A stretch of DNA of 64,000 nucleotides from contig OY756145.1 in NCBI GenBank assembly GCA_963576785.1, positions 1,364,001 to 1,428,000 of the forward strand. The letters run 5' to 3'. This document shows, piece after piece, positions 35,760 through 47,035 of the stretch. Below the pieces are notes generated by a model. The model was not told where the DNA came from, ran no database searches, and was given only the letters and a program-made list of their open reading frames with translations. The number at the start of each line of letters is the position of its first letter. Position 1 is the stretch's first letter. This DNA comes from Chlorophyllum brunneum (taxonomy: Eukaryota; Basidiomycota; Agaricomycetes; Agaricales; Agaricaceae). The translations under genes and the position numbers were made by a program.

Positions 35760-38700
35760 GCGCAAACCTGCGAGCCAATAAATCTAGAGTTTCTGTTTTA
35801 TCCCACAATAGACAATACATAATCCCCCAGAAACGAAACTCTACATGCGAACTTCTCCTCAACTCAACAATCCAGACAAGAAAAGGACGTAGATCAATTA
35901 CAACCCTTGTAGACTCCGGATGCACCCATACGTGCATAGCACAATGAACGGTAGACGAAGAACAGATTCTGACTAAACCCCTGGAAACCCCGATCAGAGT
36001 AATCAATGCCGATGGAACAGAAAACAAAAAAGGAGAAATAACAGACAAAGCACAACTGGTATTAAACAACGGCAACCATACGGAACAAATCGACGCTCTA
36101 GTAACACAATTGGAAAGTGCAGACTTATATCTCGGACACGACTGGCTGGTCAAGCATAACCCGGAGATCGATTGGAACAATCACATCATACGATTCACCA
36201 GATGCCCAGATGATTGCAAAATATCACATAGCGACATACAGTTCAACGAGAAAATATGGACAGTCAAGGAACACATTGAAGAGAAAAAGGCAGACCGGAC
36301 GAATGATGAAGATCTACCACCATACCTCCAATGATACACCCACCTATTCAACAAGAAGAACTACCCGAGCACATGGTATGGGACCACGAGATAAACCTGT
36401 CTGAAGATGCACCTCCAGTACTACAGTCCAAGGTCTACCCAATGACAATAGCGGAGAAACAGGAACTACAGAAGTTCCTTGACGAGAACCTCGCCTCAGG
36501 ACGAATCAGACCATCACAATCCCCCTACGCCACCCCATGTTTCTTTATACCAAAAAAGGACGGAACAAAACACCTGGTACAGGATTACAAAAAGCTGAAT
36601 GAACACACCATCAAGGATAAAACGCCACTGCCACTCATAGGCAAAGTTCTAGACCAATTAAAGGATGCGAAGGTGTTCAACAAGCTTGATATCATTTGGG
36701 GATATAACAACGTCAGGATCAGAGAAGGGGATGAATGAAGGCAGCGTTTGTAACAAACAGCAGATTATTCGAACCTACAGTCATGTTCTTCGGGATGAGC
36801 AATTCACCGGCAACCTTTCAGAGGATGATGAACACGGTATTTCGAGAAATGTTACATGAGGGAATGCTCGTCAACTACATGGACGATTTTGTCATTCCAG
36901 GAACCATACAGGAAGAACTTGAGGAAAGAACAACGCAGTTCTTAGACATTGCAGCCAAACACCAGCTTTACTTCAAGTGGTCAAAATGTGTGTTCGACGC
37001 AAAAGAAATACCCATACTGGGCTTTATAGTGGGACAAGGCAGCATTAAAATGGAGAAAGAGAAGGTGAAAGCAGTAAGAGAATGGCCAACACCCAAATCT
37101 GTGAAAGACGTCGAAAAATTCCTGGGTTTTGCAAACTTCTACCGACAATTCATACAAGACTTCAGTAACATAGCAACACCCCTACATGAGCTGAAGAAAA
37201 AAGATGCGCAATGGTCATGGTCAGAACAACAACAACAGGCATTTGAGAAAATCAAGGAAAAGGTCACGAGCAAACCAGTACTAGCAATGCCTCAGGACAA
37301 AGGACAATACAGGGTAGAAGTAGATGCATCAGGATACGGAGTAGGAGCGGTATTATCACAAAATCAGAATGACCAATGGCACCCAATCACCTTTCACTCG
37401 AGAACAATGACACCGGCAGAACGAAACTACCAAATCTACGACAAGGAACTACTAGCAATCCGGGAAGCAATCAAAACGTGGAGACAATACCTACTTGATG
37501 CCAACAAACCATTCGAGATATGGATGGACCACAAGAACTTAGAATAATTCAGGAAACCACAACAACTCACAGGACGACAGGCAAGATGGCAACTGGAATT
37601 ACAGGAATATCGCTACACACTAAAACATATACCCGGGAAGACGAACATGAAAGCAGATGTGCTATCAAGACTAGCAAAAATGGACACAACCAGAGACAAC
37701 ACAGATATCATGCTATTACCCGACTACCTATTTGATAACACTATCACCGAGATCAGACAAATTTGGGAAATATCGGGAGAAGAAGATCTGAAACACCGAT
37801 TACGAAAGGAGCAAAGAAGAGAAACACAGTGGCTAAGAGAAAAGGAGAAACGACCAGAGGAGACATGGGAAATAGATGGGTTGCCTATGTTCGAAGGAAG
37901 AATATATGCACCACCAAATGCCGAGTTACACCAAGAAATACTCCAACAACACCATGACAGAACAGACGTAGGACACCCAGGACAGCACAGAATGATCGAA
38001 CTCCTCAAAAGGACATATTGGTGGCCACAGATGTGCAATGATGTTAAATAATACATCAAGGGATGCAACACATGTCAGCAAAACAAAATACTCTGGACAC
38101 GACCTACCACACATCTCCATCCACTACCGATACCCACCGGACCATGGGAAGAGATATCAATTGATATGATAGAACCACTACCAGAATCAGAAGGATATGA
38201 TGCGATACTTGTCATTGTTGATCGTTTCAGCAAAATGATCAGACTACGCGCAGTTAACACCACCCTATCATCCGAGGAGTTAGGGGACATTTATCGGAAT
38301 GATATATGGAGACAACATGGGATACCCCGCAGGATCATCAGTGACAGAGGTCCACAATTTGCATCAAAATTCATGGCAGAACTTTGCAGAGCAACCGGCA
38401 CCCAATGTAACCTATCCACAGCATACCATCCACAAACAGACAGTCAGACAGAGCGCATCAACCAGGAGGTCGAAGCATACCTCAGAAACGTAATCAACCA
38501 TGCGCAGGACAACTGGAAAAAATGGCTCAGCACAGCAGAATTCCAGTATAACGACAAAACACATAGCGCCACAGGACATTCACCGTTCCAGATAGTATAT
38601 GGACAACATCCATGGAAAGGGGATATCTCAAACACATCCAAGGCACCTGCAATCACGGAACGAATACAAGAGTTACAAGACATGCGCCAAAAAACGATTG

Positions 38701-39230
38701 AGATACTACAACAGAGCCAGGCGCAAATGGAGAAACGGAATAGCACAAAACCAGAACACGAGTACGAGGCAGGAGACCAAGTTTGGCTTGAAGCCGACAA
38801 TATTAGGACAACAAGACCGACAAAAAAACTTGATCACAGGAGATACGGACCATTCCGAGTAAAAGAAAAAATAGGTGAAACAAGCTACTGACTGGAGCTA
38901 CCTGAAACATGGGCGATACACGATGTGTTCAACAGCAGACTCCTCTCCCCCTATCACAAACCTAAGTATGACAGTCAGCATACTCCGCCACCACCGATCC
39001 CCGAAATAGTCAATGATGAGGAACACTATGAGGTAGATGAAGTCCGAGGACACCGCACAAGGGGAAAACAAAAACAGTACCTAGTACACTGGAAAGGATA
39101 TACGTCCGAAGAAGATACATGGGAAGATGAAGCAAATCTGGAAAATGCCAAGGAAGCAATACAAGAGTTTATGAGCAAGATTTCGAGGACGAAACCTATA
39201 AAAAGGGGAGGTAAAAAGCAGCAATTATGA
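35747..39230 (+). pseudogene. gypsy-3 pol (PR-RT-RNaseH-IN-chromodomain), several lesions
   Basis: The frame is -1 to gag, and D-S-G-C-T-H of the protease lies near 35,915. It shares with gypsy-2 a TGA after the protease motif, a TGA near 36,333 and a 10-nt deletion shortly after. Its own lesions are a 1-nt deletion near 36,737 and stops at 37545, 38049 and 38889. RT has an intact Y-M-D-D near 36,883. RNase H starts near 37,317; the integrase finger C-D-T-C would be near 38,070; DDE motifs follow to 38,480; the chromodomain is at 39,030-39,190. The chromodomain in this family directs integration to marked chromatin. Confidence 0.93.
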
Positions 39231-39433
39231 ACAACAGACCTTGCATTCCAAGCAACCACTACACTCAACACATCACTCACTGTATCCACTTCACCCTTGA
39301 CTTTGCTAACTATTTTCATAACACACCATGCCTGCCGAATGCCAACTTACTCCATACCCCTACCTCAAAGAATTCGACAAACTCGTCCCGAAAAGAACTA
39401 GCCATGAAGAGCTCGTGGAAGGAGAAACCCTAG
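39227..39433 (+). CDS. Short Cys/His ORF overlapping the pol stop (68 codons)
   Basis: Its ATG overlaps the pol stop as ATGA (39227-39230). The first 32 codons are similar in gypsy-1 (from 1021), gypsy-2 (from 24734) and gypsy-3: M-N-N-x-P-C, H-Y-T, I-H-x-T-L-x-F-A, and H-N-x-P-C. Cys and His positions recur. The part beyond overlaps ORF3 in another frame. It may be a separate peptide, a leader that positions ribosomes for ORF3, or a 5' exon of ORF3. Confidence 0.45.
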   Translation: MNNRPCIPSNHYTQHITHCIHFTLDFANYFHNTPCLPNANLLHTPTSKNSTNSSRKELAMKSSWKEKP

Positions 39434-40164
39434 TCAACACCATGATACTATTAGGCACAGCAATGAAAGCAACCCAAGAAGGCGCATCTAAAATAATGGA
39501 CATCTTATCCGATGCCACCCTGAGACTCAACCAGTTCATCATCGATAAAGGAAGGAGAGACCAATTGGAGAGACACTTATACAAAATCAACGATGACCTG
39601 CAACTCATTGTCATCTCCAATATGCGAGCTCGGATGCACAGCATCCTCGTAGCCCTAGCCAAACAACTCAATACATACGAGTCAAGGAGTACAGACAATC
39701 TCTTCCACCATATCGTTAACCGACTACTCGTTAGTAACGACCCGTTTCCTATCCAACATCACATCTGTCATAAATGCAAACAAAAGACACAAGAAGCAAC
39801 AGCCGCCGATCAACTACTTCACCCCGACATCGAAGAAGAAGTAGCCCATCTCCAAACCATCCTCACCACGGTAGTACCCCCCATCACACCCATGACCTTC
39901 CACCCACCGCAGGGATACAACACGTTGAAATCGGAAGGCGAAAAGGACAATGAATACTGGAGGAGCATAGTGCATAAACTCTTAAGCAACCACACCAACG
40001 ACAACACCACGTACAATAATCACACCCACTTCCTATTCAAAGAAGGACCACCACATGTGCCCCTCTGGATCGGCTTACGACGTGTTGACAAGGCACCTCT
40101 CATCGGAGGAAACAAGAAGGACTTGGCCAGAGCTCTGGGAGTGGCCGTACCTATGAACGAGTAA
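39328..40164 (+). CDS. gypsy-3 ORF3, accessory protein downstream of pol (278 aa), intact
   Basis: It fills the space between pol and the 3' LTR. Predicted mostly helical in the first 150 residues (repeated L, E, R and K), with an H-x-C-x2-C motif near residue 147, an acidic segment, and a C-terminal block with P-L-W-I-G-L-R and P-L-I-G-G. No signal peptide, membrane helix, envelope or known enzyme motif is visible, so it is not an env gene. It is open although pol of the same copy has at least six lesions. I do not recognise the family. Confidence 0.7.
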   Translation: MPAECQLTPYPYLKEFDKLVPKRTSHEELVEGETLVNTMILLGTAMKATQEGASKIMDILSDATLRLNQFIIDKGRRDQLERHLYKINDDLQLIVISNMRARMHSILVALAKQLNTYESRSTDNLFHHIVNRLLVSNDPFPIQHHICHKCKQKTQEATAADQLLHPDIEEEVAHLQTILTTVVPPITPMTFHPPQGYNTLKSEGEKDNEYWRSIVHKLLSNHTNDNTTYNNHTHFLFKEGPPHVPLWIGLRRVDKAPLIGGNKKDLARALGVAVPMNE

Positions 40165-40253
40165 ATGCTCAGCACGTTTTCCTACCTTCTCCGAAAATTC
40201 CGCATGCTTTATTTTACAAAGGACCTTTACAGTAATATGCATCATGAGGACAT

Positions 40254-40273
40254 GAAGCTTGAAAGGGAGGTAT
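40254..40273 (+). other. gypsy-3 polypurine tract
   Basis: gcttgaaagggaggtat ends directly before the 3' LTR at 40274. The purine run gaaagggagg primes plus-strand synthesis in LTR elements. Confidence 0.75.
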
Positions 40274-40567
40274 TGTTACGAACTATAGATAGACCGTTCA
40301 TTCCTATCTTGCGCCCGTTACCTCGTGTACCCTCATACTTGTTTCACTTCTCGTTTCACTCCCTGTTTCACCCCTAAAGGCTATACCTCTCATCTGACTC
40401 GTTTACTCATCTCCCTTATTATTAGCCGCCACCACTAGTATATAAAGTGTAGTAATACTTGATGTATTCCTTACACTTTACCAATCGTATTATCCCTTCT
40501 TCCTTTCTCTGCTTCCTTTCCTTTACCCAAAGGCTTGCAACCTGAGTCAGAGACTAAGGTTGTAACA
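40274..40567 (+). repeat. gypsy-3 3' LTR (294 bp)
   Basis: Pairs with 34128-34421, about 97 percent identical by eye, differences all C/T or G/A. Confidence 0.96.
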
Positions 40568-43500
40568 TTTTCCTTAATTCTTTTGAAGGCTTGTTTTTGT
40601 CATTCTGTCCACATCCATTGAGTATCCTTCTTCTTCAGCTCATGTAAGAGGGCTGCTATATTACTGAAGTTGGTAGAAGTTTGCAAAGCTTAGGAATTTT
40701 TTGATGTCCTTCAGGGATTTAGGTGTTGGCTATTCCTTTACAACTTTTACTTTCTTCTCCTCTATTTTAATACTATCTTGTCCAACTACAAATCCTAGTA
40801 TTGGTATCTCTTTTGCATCAAATAAGTATTTTGAACTTTTGAAGTATAACTGGTATTTGGCTCCAATGTCAAGAAACTGCTTTGTTTTCTTCTCAAGTTC
40901 TTTTTGCATAGTTTTGGGGATAACAAAGTCATCCATATAGTTGACAACTGCTCCTTCATATAATATTTCTCTGTGTTCATCATCCTCTGGAACATTGTAG
41001 GCAAGTTGCTTATTCTGAAAAACATGACTATTGGTTTGAATAATCTGTTGTTCATTACAAATGCTGCTTTCCATTCATTGCCTTCTCTTATTTGGACATT
41101 GTTATATTCCCAAATAATATCAAGTTTGTTGAAGACCCTTACATCTTTGAGTCAATCAATGACTTTACTTATGAGTGGAAGTGGCATTTTGTCCTTGATT
41201 ATATGTTTATTCAGCTTTTTGTAGTCTTGTACCAGTTGCTTTGTTCCATCTTTCTTGGGTATAAAGAAGCATGGGGTGGCATAGGGGGATTGTAATGGTC
41301 AAATTCATCCTGAGGCAATATTTTTGTTAAGGAATTTCTGTAGTTCTTGTTTTTCCATTATCATCATGGAATAGACTTTGGACTGTAGTACTGGAGGTAC
41401 ATTTTCTGACAAGTTTATCTTGTGGTCCTATATCATGTGTTTGGGCAGTTTGTCAAAGGTTTTTTTGTTGAATAGGTGCATGTATTACTGTAGATATGTC
41501 AGTAGGTCTTCTGAGTTTGTCTGGTCTGCTTTTTTCTTCTCTATGTATTCCTTTACTGTGCATATTCTCTTATTAAACCATATGTCATTGTGCTATGTGG
41601 TACAATCCTTTGGACATCTTGTAAAACATATTATATTGTTTGTCCAATTGATTTTAGGATTGTGTTTGACAAGCCAGTCATATCTGAGGTATAAGTCTGT
41701 GCTTTCTAGTTGTATTACCATTGCTTTTATTTTTACCATGTGTTTTCCATTGTTTAATATCAGGTGTACCATATCTGTTATTTCTCCTTTCTTGTTTTCA
41801 GTTCCATTAGTGTTAATTACTCTTATTAGGATTTCAAAGGATCTGGTTGGGATTTGTTCTTCTTCTACTATCTTTTGGACTATGTATGTGTAGGTACATC
41901 TGGAGTCTACTAATGTGGTGATTTGTTTGGGTCCCTTTGTTGTTTTGATAGTTGAGTCTAGGAGAAGTTTGTGCATCAAGTTTTATTTCTATAGAATTAT
42001 GTATTATGTATTGTAAAGTAAAACAGGAACTCTAGGTTTATTAGCTTGCAGGTTTTTTTTTTTTTTTTTTTGTTCATTTTCCTCAGTAATCTTCCTGATG
42101 TGTACTTTCTTTGGTGCTTTGCAATTCTTCAAAATGTGGCCTTGTTTGCCATCATTATAGCATATTAATTTGGTATATGTAATCTTTGTTTCCTTACAGC
42201 AGTATTTTGCAATATACCTATATAGATTGTAGTTAAAACATCCTAGTTTGCTGTTTTTGTCAGTGTCTGCCTTGTGTCTTCCAATCTCCATTAATTATCC
42301 TCTACCTCCATATGTGACTCTGGTAGTAGTTCTAACATCTCCATAAGTGATGTCTGTAGTTTATATCCTTGTCCTACTATGAGGATTATGGTTTTCTATT
42401 TCTCATATATGGTTGGAATTGAGACTACTGGATAGCCCACAATGGTTCAAATGATGTCTGCTCTGGTATGTCATCTGAGAAGGAAAATAGCATATGTATT
42501 GTCTGTTTCTACTTGTACTTTTAATGCTTCAAATTCAATTATGAAATTAGTGGTATTTCTCTTTCCCTGTTTGAACAACTTGATTTTCCCTTCTACTATT
42601 GCCTTCCTATTCCCCAATGAGAATGTGGCTACTATTTTTTTAGCAAAGTTATCAAATGTTGGTGTTTTCTTGTTCTGAATAACTGACAATTTGGTATTTG
42701 CATAGGGTCCTATATTATTATCATGCTAGTTATAAATTTGAATCCAGTTGCACAAATATTCATGATTAGTCAGGTGCCCTTCTACCAGTCCTCCTCTCAT
42801 CCTTGCTAATACTCCAATTATCTTTTGTTCATTGTCATCAATCTTGTTGAAAAGTGTCTATAGGGATATTGCTCTCTACCAATTGTCAAACTTAGTTCTA
42901 TCTCCATTAAAGTATCCTGGTTCTGGGGCTAAATTCTTTGGAAAGTTAACTTCATCAGCTATTTCTGATTCTGTTTCAGATTCTCTGTGTTTATTCTTGT
43001 GTATCTCAGCAATTTCTACATTGGATTGGTTCTTGGCAACTTCTATATTGGATAGGGCTTTAGCAATTTCTATATCAGATATTTCAGATTCATAGGTCTC
43101 AGCAATTTCTATATCAGACAGGATTTCAGTGACTTCTATGTTGGATGTGGTCTTAGGAACTTCAGTGTTGAATAAGGTCTTGAAGAGTACTGTATCTTTG
43201 TCTATACTGTATTCAGATTTCTGCCATTTAAGGCCTTCAGGGATTTCTGGTTCTGTTCATTGTTTGGATCCAGTAGTTACAGATAATTCCTGGATGTCTG
43301 TTAATCTCAGAGCTCTGGGTCTTCTTGGTATTCTTGATAAGCTGTTGCTACTTATATACTGTCATTCTGGTTAGAGACTATTATTCTAAGCCTAGCTACA
43401 AATAGTGGCACCTCTCTTGCAAGATGAGTCAAATAACACTTTACCAAATGTTATGACCTTAGTTTATGACTCAGGTTGCAAGTCTTTGGATAAAAACAAG

Positions 43501-43753
43501 GAAGTAAAGAGAAAAGAAAGAAATGATATAATTAGTAAAGTATAAGAAATATATCAAGTATTACTACACTTTATATACTAGTGGTGGTTACTAATAATAG
43601 GGGAACAGAGTAACAGAGTTATAGGGGATGAGTAGAATGAGTCACAAAGAGTACAACTTTATAGAGTGAAATAGGAGGTGAAATAGCTATAGGGAAATAA
43701 TGAGTATGATAGGTACATAATAGAAATATACTGTCTATCTATAGTTTGTAATA
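40568..43753 (-). mobile_element. gypsy-4, right part (RT, protease, gag, 5' LTR), heavily decayed
   Basis: It continues from 34127 across gypsy-3. Minus-strand pieces match RT (Y-M-D-D near 40,935), the protease region (D-S-R-C-T-Y near 41,905), gag knuckles at 42,080-42,250 (one His lost) and gag N-terminal repeats to about 43,340. A degenerate LTR lies at 43449-43753. I see no CpG over long stretches. Frames are short. Confidence 0.88.
43449..43753 (-). repeat. gypsy-4 5' LTR, degenerate
   Basis: Recognisable from tgttatgacc to gtaata; the terminal CA has become TA, and the start-of-transcript signal has changed by transitions (aattagtaaagtat). About 305 bp. Confidence 0.85.
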
Positions 43754-45842
43754 GTTTGGGGGTAAACAGTTTGAAAGCAGATGATTTGGGTATGGTAAGA
43801 GGACAAGAATGAATTACATGGTAAACACCCATCCAAGTTTTTGCAGGAGCTTATATGCACAGACAGAGATCTATGATTTTGCAATTCTAATAGCCTATTA
43901 GCCTCATAAGTTCAGCTGTAAGGAAGGAATACTATTACAACCAGTCAATTGTATACCTGTTTTTGGACACAATTCTACCTTAGTTTAGGTTTTCAGCTTG
44001 TACAGAGGATCACTTACTAATTGTGCTTATCTTTGTTCCAGACCTATCAATCAACCTTTTTGTTTCTGTCCATTTTTGTCTATCTTGTTTCCTTTTACAT
44101 TTTGATTCCTTTTTAACTGAAAGAACTAATAGGGATTCTTCTATTAATGATAGAAGTCATTCAATACTAGCTGAAAATATTAAGAACCCTAAACTTTCAG
44201 CTAAGTTTTCGTCTCTTAATGCTTGTGCAAATGCTCTGAAAGCAATTACTCTGTACTTCAGTATCACCTGTTCTGCTTATTGTATTATGTTCCTATTACC
44301 AATGTTTATATGATGTTTTTCTTATCCCTTTCCTATCTAGTTACTCTGTTATCTTGTCAGTTGACCTTCTGATACTTTTCCACTACTAGTATATAAGTAG
44401 TCCTTCATACACTTGTACTCAGTAGTCTGATTATCAACTTAGTCTCTGGCTATCTTCTTCTACCATTCCTTACTATATAAGTAAATCCTTCCACTCATCT
44501 ACTACTTGTGTCCAACCTCCATTCTAGTGACAAAAGGTTATCTAAGTGAAGACCACTATAATATCTGGAGGAGTACAGCACACAAGCTAAAGCCAAGGTC
44601 CTTTGTTTATCCAGTCCACCATTCTATAAGGACTGTACTTCTGCCTATAGTATTGTACTTAACAGATAGCTTGCTTGAGTCCATAAAGCAATTTTCAAAG
44701 TTTGCAAACATTGTTGGGGCCAATGCTTCTTGATTTGGTACTTTCACCAGTAAACAAGTATAAACAAGTTGTCTTCATCATCTCTATTGTTGTTCTCACT
44801 TGTTCTGGTATCCTAGGTCTACTAGAAACACACCTGCAGCCTACTCCACATGTCATTGCAATTCTTTCCAGATAGGAGGACTGGGTGCCATGTCCCTGAG
44901 TCCCCTAACACTCTCAACACTATCTGGGCTACACAGCCTAGTAATTCAGTATACTAACATAGGTTCTGAACTCAGACATAACAGAGAATGTTAAGGAATT
45001 CAGTCTGGAGCCTCTTCCTACATAACAAGCAAATCTTCTACAGGTCTTGTGTTATTCCTGTGGCCACTTATAGTTACAGACTATGGTTTCAAGAATATGC
45101 TAGGGTAAAAGGTATATGAGCATTGCTTTCTGTAGTACAGCCACTTGGCTTCCACTTCAGGCAGCTAGGTTGTCCTACCTTTTACTCAGGCCCAAGTAGA
45201 TCCAAATTCCAGTCTCTCTGAGGAGACATTATCTATTCCTTTGCCCTCCACTTCCATTATTCCACAATGAGAACTTTCATGTCACTTCTCATCAGAAAGT
45301 ATTCCATACCTTCTTACTTGCAGAGTTACATGATTCTGCTCTTTGTTGAATTTAGGCTAAATCTCTGTCAGGCACTATTGGCAATACCAACTTCTAGTAA
45401 CTCTAAGTATCATTCTCTGACCCATTCTCTTCCTGACCTTCCACCTTTCCTAGATGATTAGTAAGTATAGTTTTCATTCTATTCTTCCAATTGAAGCCTT
45501 TTCGCCAGGTCCTATACAACCCCAGTAATCACCCACTTTTTCATACTCTAGATTGCTGGTTCTACTTCCTAACTCCAGCCCCCCTCCTTCCCAATCCTCC
45601 AGTATGTGTAGTTTAAACTTATCACACACTTCAAGTACACCCACTATTAAGAAGTATTTGACCATATATACTAACAGACCCCCAGGCAAGGCCCAATGAC
45701 TATCTATATGGGTTCTGCAGTAAAGGCATAATTAGCACTCTTGCCTACAATACTCTCAGTCAACTTGGCAACTGCACTTCGACCTTCGGCCTCAGCTTTC
45801 CCCTATAGCGGTGAGTGTTTGCAAGCCATCAATTCAAACGAT
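43754..45842. other. CpG-poor relic sequence between gypsy-4 and the gene block
   Basis: No gene can be supported. A plus-strand stretch near 44,380-44,500 has two TATA-like runs (ctagtatataagtag, actatataagtaa) and CT-rich flanks like a solo LTR. Only a handful of CpG are present up to about 45,770, where they become frequent again. Confidence 0.4.
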
Positions 45843-47035
45843 TCATCGACTCCCGCGAAGGTTTTCTCGTATGGTGCTTCGTTCCCCCAACAATGCCATG
45901 ACTTGCCACCGCTGATCACGCACTTCGCGGTCTTTTAGCACTACAAAATCATCTGCATCATCGTCCTAAATGAAAATCATGAACCACTTGGATTTCATCT
46001 AAATGACATCATACTCACATCAAAGGGAGTAACAGTGGCCAAACGCATAGCAGATGCACTCTTATTTGGAAGGTCAGCAGGCGAGATCGTGAATAGTGTT
46101 TGGAAAGACGCCGTAGTGAGGACAGGAGCACGTTGCGGGTGGTGATGATGTGTACGCGAACTGTGGGATGCAGGCGCAGACGAGGATGGCACAATAGAAG
46201 TGATTGCATGGGAGGTCGAAGTTAGCGTGAGGGCATGAGTGATGAGCTGTTTCAGTTTTGCCTGTGGAATTATCAGTTAAAAAGATGGAGAGAGCGGGGA
46301 AACCCACCTGGCAGGCCATATTCACTAGTTCAGACACTGATCTATTGGGTGTACTGAGATTGTTTTGGGCGCAAATGAGGTTGACGCGGTCTACTACATG
46401 TTGGAAAGTTGGAGCTCGAGATACCGAATGTAAGTTAACCGCAAGTCGACTTCCCGGGGGATCTATCAAAAGCTTTGTCAATCACCGGGCGTGATTCAGC
46501 GTCGATGCTTACCTCCTCGTTCAGGTACAAGCACAACGCCACGCTCCCTGACGACCTCGTCACAGTCCCTTCTTGGCCGCGCGAAATCTTGCGGTGGTGT
46601 CACCGTGGTTATGTTACGAAGTCTGTCCCTCTCTTTTCGTCCAACGGCGAGACTCCATCGTTTCATCCGAGAGGATTTAAAAGTGCGAGCATCATCAGGT
46701 GTTGCAGGACCTTGGTATGGAAGAAGAATACGACGGCGTTTCTGAGGAGGTGCTTTCGGGACAGGGGGAGGAGGAGGTGTTAGAGGCCGTTTCAATACTG
46801 CGGTGGCATCGAAAAGAGAGATAATGAGGGCGTTGTGAAGTTGGACTAGGGAAGGAATGTCGAGGAGGCCGCAAATTACATCTTCGAACTCCGCGCGTGA
46901 TATTTGGCCCTTAACAAAAGATTGGAGAGTAGAAAAATAAGTTGGAGATTTTGTCGGACCCAGAGCATTAGTTATTTGCTGTTTAATGGTGGATGTCGAG
47001 GACAAAGACATGGTTAAGGGCGATGACGGCAGCAT
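45843..47035 (-). CDS. HFI1: SAGA coactivator subunit Hfi1/Ada1 (TADA1-like)
   Basis: Four exons: 47035-46513, 46462-46308, 46261-46019, 45965-45843; introns of 46-53 bp; 347 aa with phase closing exactly. Nuclear structural subunit of the SAGA histone-acetylation complex by family. The N-terminus has the typical block I-K-Q-Q-I-T-N-A-L-G, then S-R-A-E-F-E and L-V-Q-L-H-N-A-L-I. A basic stretch follows (K-R-R-R near residue 100). Exon 3 holds the second conserved block (V-L-T-T-A-S-F-Q-T-L-F). An ATG eight codons downstream (47011) is an equally possible start. It is divergent from the makorin-like gene with only 95 bp between starts, and is the last gene before the transposon block. Confidence 0.85.

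Larger units (their letters stand above)
34128..40567 (+). mobile_element. gypsy-3: Ty3/gypsy chromodomain retrotransposon, nearly intact
   Basis: Two 294-bp LTRs (34128-34421, 40274-40567) are flanked by ttttc on both sides (34123-34127 and 40568-40572). Gag and ORF3 are intact; pol carries several stops and two frameshifts. The insertion target is the old gypsy-4 pol. The LTRs differ at about nine positions by eye, all transitions. It is inverted relative to gypsy-2. Confidence 0.97.
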
